DNA from: Pleurocapsales cyanobacterium LEGE 06147
GTDB lineage: Bacteria; Cyanobacteriota; Cyanobacteriia; Cyanobacteriales; Xenococcaceae
Reading direction: 5' to 3'
NCBI GenBank assembly: GCA_015207585.1
Contig: JADEWQ010000032.1
Location: 1-52,755, forward strand
Length of the DNA stretch: 52,755 nt
Positions 43,011 to 50,400 of the stretch are shown here, one piece after another. A program made the position numbers and the translations under genes. The notes below the pieces were generated by a model. The model ran no database searches. It was given only the letters and a program-made list of their open reading frames with translations, and was not told the origin of the DNA. Numbering within the stretch: the stretch's first letter is position 1; every line of letters starts with the position of its first letter.

Positions 43011-44330
43011 ATGGTTATGACAACTGTTCGCAAAGCTTTGTTTTGGGAACTAGATTATCTACGGGGTGCGCCCATCCACACCCATCTTCGCAATATTCAA
43101 CAGGTGACAGCAGATGTATCTCTTCTAGCTGAACATCAAGCCCAGCAGCTAAAATTACTGTTAAGCCATGCAGTTCAGACAACAGATTATTATAAAAACT
43201 ATGATGCTTCTGGTCAGCTTAAAGATTTTCCTGTAACCAATAAGAATATTATCAGGGATTCATTTGAACGGTTTGAGTCAACAGCCTTCAAGGGCAAAAA
43301 ACTGAACGTAATGGAGACCAGTGGTTCAACTGGAACTCCTTTTCGAGTCGTTCAGAATTCAAGTAAGCGCCAACGAGTATTGGCAGAACTGATCTACTTT
43401 AATTCTCTTATTGGGTATAGCGTCGGCATTCGACATGCCTTTTTCCGAACTATAGAGTCTAGCTTCAGAAAAAGCCCGGTTAAACGCTTCATGCAAAATG
43501 AGGTTGAGTTTGATGTTCGCATCCAAAATCTTGCTTCTTTCGAGCGACAACGCCTTACACTTCTAAAAGACAAGCGCATCGAGATCCTCATTGGATACTC
43601 TTCTGTCATTTATGACCTTGCTCGCCATGTCATTTCTCAAGGAGATACCCCCGAAGATTTTGGTGTGAAGGGTGTTCTGTGTCTTGCAGAGCCGCTTTAC
43701 CCAAATATGCGCGATACTATCCACAAAGCATTTGACTGTCCAGTTTTGTCAAGGTACTCTAACCAAGAGTGTGGTGTACTCGCATATGAATGTCCTACCT
43801 GCGGTCAATACCATCTCAACACTGCAAGCTATTTCTTTGAAACGCTCGCTTTAGATCGCGATGAACCCACCTCTCCAGGCACACCAGGGCGCATCGTCGT
43901 TACCGATCTCTACAACTATGCCCTGCCGATGATCCGCTATGACACTGGTGACATTGGCTCTATCGCCCCGAATGACTGCTCTCAGTTTGCTACACCAATT
44001 CTTCAATCCTTAGAAGGCCGTCGCCTCGATTCGGTGTATGACACTGCCGGACGACGGCTCGTTTCCTTTGTGTTTGATGATATATTTGAGACACTGGGTA
44101 GATTAGGTGTGATAAAGCAGTTTCAGTTTATTCAGGAGGGGCGAACCAACTACCGCCTTCGTCTTTGTGTCAACGAAACATTCTCTCAAGAACAGTCTGT
44201 TATCAAGCAACTCAAGCAAATATTGGGAGCTGATGCTCAAATTGAAATTGATTATGTTGATGAAATTCCAGTGTTGAATTCTGGTAAGCGAAAATACATT
44301 GTTAGCTTATACGATCCCTCAAAAAAGTAG
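43011..44330 (+). CDS. CapK-like adenylate-forming enzyme (phenylacetate-CoA ligase family)
   Basis: This protein of about 440 residues has the adenylation signature METSGSTGTPFRVVQ, then SRYSNQECGVLAYECPTCGQYH, PGTPGRIVVTDLYNYALPMIRYDTGDIG and a C-terminal EIDYVDEIPVLNSGKRKYIV. This is the CapK/PaaK group, which activates carboxylates as AMP esters. CapK homologues in capsule clusters have no proven reaction. The frame opens with TTG at 42996, but ATG at 43011 or 43017 is more likely (MTTVRKALFWELD). It may activate an acyl group for one of the neighbouring acyltransferases; that is inference. Confidence 0.85.
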   Translation: MVMTTVRKALFWELDYLRGAPIHTHLRNIQQVTADVSLLAEHQAQQLKLLLSHAVQTTDYYKNYDASGQLKDFPVTNKNIIRDSFERFESTAFKGKKLNVMETSGSTGTPFRVVQNSSKRQRVLAELIYFNSLIGYSVGIRHAFFRTIESSFRKSPVKRFMQNEVEFDVRIQNLASFERQRLTLLKDKRIEILIGYSSVIYDLARHVISQGDTPEDFGVKGVLCLAEPLYPNMRDTIHKAFDCPVLSRYSNQECGVLAYECPTCGQYHLNTASYFFETLALDRDEPTSPGTPGRIVVTDLYNYALPMIRYDTGDIGSIAPNDCSQFATPILQSLEGRRLDSVYDTAGRRLVSFVFDDIFETLGRLGVIKQFQFIQEGRTNYRLRLCVNETFSQEQSVIKQLKQILGADAQIEIDYVDEIPVLNSGKRKYIVSLYDPSKK

Positions 44331-44390
44331 TTATCAACTAACTGTTAAGAAACGCGGAGAATCGGCAGGGAAAACAGAGGATTAATTTCT

Positions 44391-45401
44391 ATGAACATCA
44401 TGTTGACTTGTGCAGGAAGGCGTAACTACCTCGTTAAGTTTTTCCAAGAAGCATTAGGAAATCGAGGGCAAGTCTTTGCTGGCGATGCTAGTGCAGAAGC
44501 AGCAGCCCTACAGGATGCTAACAAAGGTTTTGTCTTACCACCTATTAATCATATTGACTACTCCGATACGCTTCTGGATATCTGCCAACAACATCAGGTT
44601 GGTTTGCTCATACCATTACACGATCTGGAGTTACCATTTCTGGCAAGGCAGCGCGATCGCTTTCTGAAAATAGGAACCTTTCCTGTGGTTTCCTCACCGA
44701 AAGTTATTGATATTTGTTTTGACAAATGGAAGACTTTTAAATTCTTAGAAAAAATGGGCATCTCCACGCCAAAAACTTATCTTTCTTTTAAAGAAGCGCG
44801 GAAAGCGATCGCGCAAGGAGAGATAGCCTTTCCTTTAGTAGTTAAACCTCGTTGGGGAAGTGCATCAATTGGTATTGAATATCCTGAAGACGATGAGGAA
44901 TTAGAGTTAGCTTATCGGTTTTCAAAAAAACTTTTAACTAGAACATTATTAGCAGAGGTAAGTTCATCTGAACCTGAACAATCTATCCTCATTCAAGAGA
45001 GATTTTTCGGTCAAGAATATGGGCTTGATGTCATCAATAATTTAGACAGTTGTTATACAACCACTTTGGTTAAGCGTAAGCTGGCGATGCGAGCCGGAGA
45101 GACAGAGCGAGCGATTACAGTCGAAGATAACCAACTCAAAAATTTGGGTAAGAAAATTGGTCAGAAATTAGGTCATGTTGGTAACCTTGACTGCGACGTA
45201 ATTATGAGCTCTAAAGGTTACCGCGTACTAGAAATGAACCCACGCTTTGGCGGCGGATACCCATTTTCACATCTAGCCGGAGCAAATATCCCAGCAGCAT
45301 TAATAGCTTGGGCGAATGGAGAGAAAGTTGATGACCATTGGCTTAGAGTTGAGGCAAATATTATGAGTGCCAAATGCGATCGACTTGTCAATATTAATTA
45401 A
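44391..45401 (+). CDS. ATP-grasp ligase (carbamoyl-phosphate synthase-like)
   Basis: This 336-residue protein starts MNIMLTCAGRRNYLVKFFQEALG. It has the ATP-grasp features PLVVKPRWGSASIGI, ILIQERFFGQEYGLDVINNL and the metal-binding RVLEMNPRFGGGYPFSHLAGA (E and N of EMNPR). These enzymes join a carboxylate to an amine via an acyl phosphate. In polysaccharide or natural-product loci they often add amino acids. The substrate is unknown. It follows the CapK-like gene by 60 bases, in the same direction. Confidence 0.88.
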   Translation: MNIMLTCAGRRNYLVKFFQEALGNRGQVFAGDASAEAAALQDANKGFVLPPINHIDYSDTLLDICQQHQVGLLIPLHDLELPFLARQRDRFLKIGTFPVVSSPKVIDICFDKWKTFKFLEKMGISTPKTYLSFKEARKAIAQGEIAFPLVVKPRWGSASIGIEYPEDDEELELAYRFSKKLLTRTLLAEVSSSEPEQSILIQERFFGQEYGLDVINNLDSCYTTTLVKRKLAMRAGETERAITVEDNQLKNLGKKIGQKLGHVGNLDCDVIMSSKGYRVLEMNPRFGGGYPFSHLAGANIPAALIAWANGEKVDDHWLRVEANIMSAKCDRLVNIN

Positions 45402-45714
45402 AATTTGGAATTGTAGAGTTAAATGATGAGGAAGATTTATCGATTTTCCCAAGGAATAATCGATTGTGATTGCAATACCTGTAAGAAACTTGGGGCTTAA
45501 TTGTGTTGTTGACTTCAACCAACTGAAAAAATGATTATATCGATAAACTAGATAAGACCAAGGTTTTAGAGGAGATGAGCGAATTATTTCTCAGACTTTT
45601 CCTGAATTAAAAGTAATCGTTAATCAAATTGTGTTGTGGCAGTCAGTAAACCTGGAATTTGCGATCGATAAGCTTTATTATCTGGAAAGAAATTAAATTT
45701 TGCCTTAAGCACAG
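45402..45714. other. Spacer with an unrecognised open stretch
   Basis: No gene is assigned. Near the right end, an open frame without a start (about 45570-45696) reads RIISQTFPELKVIVNQIVLWQSVNLEFAIDKLYYLERN and stops. It looks protein-like but I do not recognise it; it might be a gene remnant. Confidence 0.35.
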
Positions 45715-46695
45715 ATGTCAAGCTCTATATCTGACTACAAATCCTTCTCTAATGATGATTCTGGCAAATGGTCTAGCGAAAAATATCCTTCGCTGGACGA
45801 GCCAAAGGCCTTGAAAGAGTTCTTCGACGAGGAAGGATATATCGTTATCAGGAATGCTATTCCTAAATCCCTCTGCAGGGCGGCGACCAATGCGTTCTTA
45901 ACTGAGGTAAAGCCAAAGGTCAATTATTTCTTTCTCCGACATGAATCCGGCACGTCCGAGCGACATGTATTCACAAAGGAAGGATTTATGAAGTATCCGA
46001 TTATGAACATTCAGGATCTTCGAAGCAAAAGCTTCCAGAGCTTCCGTCAGCAAAGTCTCAATCTTCTGACACACGATACCATTCGCAGGACTATCGGTGT
46101 TATCTTCGGCACTGCGGGACAGCTCATTCATACGATGTATTTCGACGGGAATCAGCAGACCTGGGCTCACCGGGACAGCAACTATATCGATTCGGAGGAA
46201 ATCGGCAGCATGGTGGGCGTGTGGGTGGCGGCCGAAGACATTCATCCCGGTGCCGGACGCTTCTACGTTTATCCAGGCAGCCATCGGCTCCAGCTCCCGT
46301 GGGAACAGGCGGATCTAGAACTTGACCCCAACGGTCGAAATTACAAGGAAGGAATGAAGGAATATTTGAAAACGAGTGGTCTCAAGCGAGTTGCTCCAGC
46401 ACTTCGCCAGGGCGATTTGCTTCTCTGGTCATCTAGAGTTATTCACGGCAGTCTCGAAACCACCGATCCACGCTACTCTCGTCGCTCCTTCACAGCGCAC
46501 TATATTCCGGAATCCCATAATTTTATCTGGTTTCATAAATACAAGGGATCGAAAGAGTCTATCCTCGTCAACGGTGTCAAAGTCGCACTTCATCGCGATC
46601 AGACAAAGTGGTGGCTTCAGATGAGATACCGCATCAAGCAATATTTTCCGGGAGTTGTGCGGTTAGCGGCAGGTATGGTGCGGCGTTGGCGATGA
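45715..46695 (+). CDS. Phytanoyl-CoA dioxygenase (PhyH)-family Fe(II)/2-oxoglutarate oxygenase
   Basis: This 326-residue protein has the 2-His-1-carboxylate facial triad: H152-R-D154 (QTWAHRDSNYI) and H244 (SRVIHGSLET), with R257 (SRRSFTAHYIP) as the likely 2-oxoglutarate arginine. EEGYIVIRNAIPKS near the start is the usual PhyH opening. Such enzymes hydroxylate or modify small molecules, including sugars and amino acids in biosynthetic clusters. Its base composition is visibly more GC-rich than its neighbours, which suggests recent transfer. It faces the minus-strand acyltransferase paralogue at 46751. Confidence 0.85.
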   Translation: MSSSISDYKSFSNDDSGKWSSEKYPSLDEPKALKEFFDEEGYIVIRNAIPKSLCRAATNAFLTEVKPKVNYFFLRHESGTSERHVFTKEGFMKYPIMNIQDLRSKSFQSFRQQSLNLLTHDTIRRTIGVIFGTAGQLIHTMYFDGNQQTWAHRDSNYIDSEEIGSMVGVWVAAEDIHPGAGRFYVYPGSHRLQLPWEQADLELDPNGRNYKEGMKEYLKTSGLKRVAPALRQGDLLLWSSRVIHGSLETTDPRYSRRSFTAHYIPESHNFIWFHKYKGSKESILVNGVKVALHRDQTKWWLQMRYRIKQYFPGVVRLAAGMVRRWR

Positions 46696-46750
46696 ACTAA
46701 ATTGCTTCAAAGTTTTTGATTCCTTCAATCAACAAATCCATTCTGCACCA

Positions 46751-47590
46751 CTATCCTCCTATTAAACGATAAAGTTTTTGAGGGAAGAGCTTACTTCCAA
46801 TCCATCGAGGTGCTTTAGGTATGTAAGCTTTTATTGGCACCCGAACGACAGGAAATCCCATATTTAATTTGAACTTAGTGATTTCAGGACTTTTCCGAGA
46901 ATGTTGTCCTCCGAATATCTCCTTAATACCTGAAGCTCGTCCCGCTGCTCGAATGATTTCATAGACAAGAAGTCTATTAACATCGTATTTTCTTCCAAGG
47001 TCAGAGATCCATACTTTTTCACCATATACTGTACTCTCGACTGCGTATGCAGAGATATACCCCGCCAACTTTCCCTCGACGAATGCACCAAGCACGAGCC
47101 GCCTCGATGAATTGATGAACCAGCTCATGTAAGCAAGATACTTTGTCCTACTCATCAAAACTTGCTTTGTTCGAATACAAGCAGCGGCGTAAACATCATA
47201 CCCTTCTCGTTCGATGACTGTGAAATCTTCGAGCGGGATGACAGTTGTACTGCGACGTGCTTTATTTAGCTTCCGGCGATCGTTTGAGGGAAGGTTTGCT
47301 TCTGAGTATTGGGAAGGCTCCGTAAGGAGATGGGCGGGTATGAAATAGGAGCTTGCTTCAGTATTATTGTCTATGCAGTGTCTCCATCCCCATCGATAAA
47401 TGGTTTTCGGCACTGGACAGTCAAAAGGAAGCCTTTGAAGAAGATGCGCGGGAGTGAGAAAGCCAAATGGATATTCCTGCCATGCAACACCCTTAAACTC
47501 TAAAATTCGTGCTCCCTCCTCGCGTCTCATGAGGATAAAATCCTCTATGGTCATTACCGGAACCGTAAAAGCAGTTTCACTATTTATCAT
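46751..47590 (-). CDS. Putative acyl/aminoacyltransferase (GNAT/FemAB-like), paralogue B
   Basis: This 279-residue protein is homologous to the product at 42112: EFKGVAWQEYPFGFLTPAHLL aligns with the A copy's HRGCFWKETFPGFYQPLHW, NDRRKLNKARRSTTVI with SNRRYLVRKGRKKV, LVLGAFVEGKLAGYISAYA with LIIAGFIDQKLSGYITGYG, and VPIKAYIPKAPRWIG...LYRLIGG with IPIKLQINPIVAKL...YYRLTGS. Only it and the flanking spacer run on the minus strand within the glycan cluster, so it has its own promoter, presumably in 47600-48000. The convergent phyH gene ends 55 bases away. Confidence 0.6.
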   Translation of the reverse strand: MINSETAFTVPVMTIEDFILMRREEGARILEFKGVAWQEYPFGFLTPAHLLQRLPFDCPVPKTIYRWGWRHCIDNNTEASSYFIPAHLLTEPSQYSEANLPSNDRRKLNKARRSTTVIPLEDFTVIEREGYDVYAAACIRTKQVLMSRTKYLAYMSWFINSSRRLVLGAFVEGKLAGYISAYAVESTVYGEKVWISDLGRKYDVNRLLVYEIIRAAGRASGIKEIFGGQHSRKSPEITKFKLNMGFPVVRVPIKAYIPKAPRWIGSKLFPQKLYRLIGG

Positions 47591-48060
47591 TTGCCTAATC
47601 GTTTTTAGAGAAAAAAATCCTTAATGAATTATTGTTTTGATTGATTTTGAGGTAGCGATCGATAAACAATATATTATGAAACCATAAAAAACAGAATTAT
47701 GAAATCACTAAAAACAGATTGGATTGTAAAAATTAGGAGCAATAGTGTAAGAAGTAATTAATTTTGTTATTAATCCCTCATATAGGCGATCGCCAATTAG
47801 ATTTCGTAAAAAAGCATTTGATATCAATTGGTTCGCCTTTATTGTTACAGTTCTGGCATACTTATAATCCTTGCCAGTAAAACTTTTTTTCTAAGCTTAC
47901 TGCTATGAGCATAGTAAAAACGAAGAGCCCAATTTTCCTATTGGAGAAAGCTTTCCACAAACAATAATTAATTAATGACAAAATTAAGACTGATTCGGAA
48001 ATATTTATCTTTGCTCCCTCTCTATTTAAACTTACTTATCTCATTTGACTCATTAAAACA
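47591..48060. other. AT-rich spacer between divergent genes
   Basis: These 470 bases separate the minus-strand acyltransferase from the plus-strand aminotransferase and must hold both promoters. Apart from one GCGATCGC-like octamer (near 47788) I see no gene or clear repeat. Confidence 0.4.
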
Positions 48061-49206
48061 GTGCTTAAACCAATTTTGCTTTCAACTCCTCACATGGGCG
48101 ATCGCGAACTGGAGTTCGTTAAAGAAGCCTTTGATACCAACTGGATTGCCCCTGTCGGTCCCCATGTAGATGCTTTCGAGCAAGAATTCTGCCAAGTAGT
48201 TGGTACGAGCCATGCTGCTGCTGTTAGCTCGGGCACGGCGGCTTTGCATTTGGCACTACAATTAATTGGCGTTGAGCCTGGGGATGAAGTTTTCTGTTCT
48301 ACCCTCACCTTTATTGCAACTGCCAGTCCGATTACTTATCTAGGCGCTAAACCGGTTTTTATTGACAGCGATCGCACTTCCTGGAATATGAATCCCGATT
48401 TGTTGGAGGAAGCTCTAGAACATCGGGCTAAAATTGGCAAATTACCCAAAGCCGTTGTTGTGGTACATTTGTACGGTCAAAGCGCGGATATAGAGCCAAT
48501 CTTAAAAGCTTGCGATCGCTATGAAATACCGTTAATTGAAGACGCGGCCGAATCTCTGGGAGCTACATATAAAGGGCGATCGCCTGGAACTTTTGGGCGA
48601 ATTGGGATTTTTTCTTTTAATGGCAATAAAATTATTACTACTTCTGGTGGAGGGATGCTAATTGCCGACGATCCAAACCTAGTTAGCAAAGCCCGTTTTT
48701 TGGCAACTCAGGCAAGAGATCCAGCTCCTCATTACCAACATTCCGAAATTGGTTACAATTACCGCCTCAGCAATGTCTTAGCAGGTATCGGTCGCGGTCA
48801 ATTACTCGTGCTGGAGGAGCGAGTACAAGCCAGACGACGCAACTTTGAATTTTATCAACAAGCTCTGGGACACTTGCTAGGAATTGAATTTATGCCTGAA
48901 GCATCTTTTGGACGGGCTACTCGCTGGCTGACCTGCCTCACTATTAACCCTGCTACCTTTGGTATAGATCGCGAAAAAGTCCGCTTAGCACTTGCCGAAC
49001 AGCAAATTGAAGCTCGTCCCGTTTGGAAACCACTACACCTACAAACCGTATTTGCCGAATGTGAGTGTATTGGAGGAGCTGTAGCTGAAGATTTATTTGA
49101 ACGCGGTCTTTGCCTACCCTCTGGCTCTAATTTAACAACCGAAGACCTAGAGCGAGTTGTTGGTTCTTTTAATGGAATTTACGGTAGTGCCGTACAAACT
49201 TACTAA
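48061..49206 (+). CDS. DegT/DnrJ/EryC1/StrS-family sugar aminotransferase
   Basis: This 381-residue PLP enzyme matches the sugar aminotransferase family: HMGDRELEFVKEAFDTNWIAPVGPHVDAFE, SSGTAALHLALQLIGVEPGDEVFCSTLTFIAT, EDAAESLGA and the Schiff-base lysine K190 in FSFNGNKIITTSGGG, then YNYRLSNVLAGIG. It resembles PglE/EpsN-type enzymes that aminate UDP-4-keto-6-deoxy sugars, and so would use the product of the dehydratase at 24588. The GTG start is at 48061. Downstream lies a toxin-antitoxin pair. Confidence 0.92.
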   Translation: MLKPILLSTPHMGDRELEFVKEAFDTNWIAPVGPHVDAFEQEFCQVVGTSHAAAVSSGTAALHLALQLIGVEPGDEVFCSTLTFIATASPITYLGAKPVFIDSDRTSWNMNPDLLEEALEHRAKIGKLPKAVVVVHLYGQSADIEPILKACDRYEIPLIEDAAESLGATYKGRSPGTFGRIGIFSFNGNKIITTSGGGMLIADDPNLVSKARFLATQARDPAPHYQHSEIGYNYRLSNVLAGIGRGQLLVLEERVQARRRNFEFYQQALGHLLGIEFMPEASFGRATRWLTCLTINPATFGIDREKVRLALAEQQIEARPVWKPLHLQTVFAECECIGGAVAEDLFERGLCLPSGSNLTTEDLERVVGSFNGIYGSAVQTY

Positions 49207-49331
49207 ATCTAATCCATAGCTTAATCCTGAGTTTGGTCAATTGTAGTGGCGATCAGCTTGCACGAATTGCATCTATTTATTTTTTTTGCTAGCACAATGC
49301 TATTATATTGATGTAATAATTGGTTTGCACT

Positions 49332-49580
49332 ATGACAAATTTAAGTTTGCGCGATGTTCCTGATGAGCTTTATCAAAAGATAAAGGAAATCGCCGACCGC
49401 GAAAGACGCTCAATTAATCAACAGATTCTGGTACTTTTGGAGCAATCCGTGCAGCAACAACAGAAGGGACCCAAGGCTGAGGTTCTGGAGCGAATCGATC
49501 GACGAAGAAAAGCGATCGCGGCTCGTGTAGGAATAATGCCTGATTCAACGGAGCAAATTGCAGAGGAGAGGAACCGCTAG
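49332..49580 (+). CDS. Ribbon-helix-helix antitoxin (FitA/VapB-like)
   Basis: This 82-residue protein starts MTNLSLRDVPDELYQKIKEIADRERRSINQQILVLLEQSV, the FitA-type ribbon-helix-helix fold, with a C-terminal charged tail. The start at 49332 rather than 49320 was chosen by the fold. The stop overlaps the toxin start by one base (TAGTG). Confidence 0.85.
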   Translation: MTNLSLRDVPDELYQKIKEIADRERRSINQQILVLLEQSVQQQQKGPKAEVLERIDRRRKAIAARVGIMPDSTEQIAEERNR

Positions 49581-50002
49581 TGCTGTTAGTAATTGATAGC
49601 AGTGTAGTAGCGAAATGGTTTTTTCTAGAAACATTGAGTGACCGAGCAATAGCTGTGCGCCAGGATTGGGAATCGTCAACAGTTAATTTGATAGCTCCAG
49701 ATTTGATGCTTGTGGAAGTCGGCAACATTATCTGGAAGAAGCAGCGTTTAGGCTTAATTACAGAGCAAGAAGGAATCGGTACACTCACTGACTTGCTAGC
49801 ACTAAAAATTTTCACAGTGGAACCGCAGGTTATTTTACCGAGAGCTTACGGTCTGGCTAAACTCTTTGACCGGACTGTTTATGATGGGCTTTATCTAGCC
49901 CTAGCCGAGGAAAGTGAAGCCAGCTTTGTTACAGCCGATTTGCGCTTATGCAATGCAGTACGATCGAGTTTAAGATTTATTCAGTATTTGGGTAGCTATT
50001 GA
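49580..50002 (+). CDS. VapC-like PIN-domain toxin (second module)
   Basis: This 140-residue protein begins MLLVIDSSVVAKWFFLE and carries APDLMLVEVGNIIWKK, TVYDGLYLALAEESEASFVTADLRL, with acidic PIN residues D6, E in LVEVGN, D in TVYD and D in TADLRL. The GTG start overlaps the antitoxin stop. Inserted between the aminotransferase and the tyrosine autokinase genes, it may stabilise the accessory cluster. Confidence 0.88.
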   Translation: MLLVIDSSVVAKWFFLETLSDRAIAVRQDWESSTVNLIAPDLMLVEVGNIIWKKQRLGLITEQEGIGTLTDLLALKIFTVEPQVILPRAYGLAKLFDRTVYDGLYLALAEESEASFVTADLRLCNAVRSSLRFIQYLGSY

Positions 50003-50400
50003 ACTCGCTTTATTCAATCAGGGGCAAGGGTTAGAGGAAAATTTTGCAAGATTTCGGGCAAAAATTTTGTAAAGTAGTTGGCGCGAGCGCAGAAAATTTT
50101 TCTGGTATGGCTTAGGATGATTTTAACTAAGCTAAACATGAGATTGAAATTTTAGTCATATTTTGATGAGATAATAAATTAGCCGAGCGACCCTTCAACC
50201 AAACTATTATTTGTATGCTCGCAGTACGATCTTTTTTGCAAAAAAATATAGAAAAAGCGAAAGATACTTATAAAAAATTTATGGGGAGAAAAACAAATTC
50301 TAGGTTCGAGCTAGTAAAGCACAACAGCAATATTGGAAATTCTCTATTTAAAAAAAGCTAAGTATAGCAAAACAAATTATGAGTAAGAGGAGGTTAAACC
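50003..50400. other. Spacer before the tyrosine autokinase gene
   Basis: No gene is supported in these 400 bases. The region is AT-rich and includes a strong ribosome-binding site (gaggagg-like, about 50389-50395). The promoter for the last gene probably lies here. Confidence 0.4.

Noticed and set aside
47309-47503. 64-codon plus-strand frame antisense to acyltransferase paralogue B
   Set aside because: The minus-strand frame is homologous to the gene at 42112, so the plus-strand frame is a shadow.
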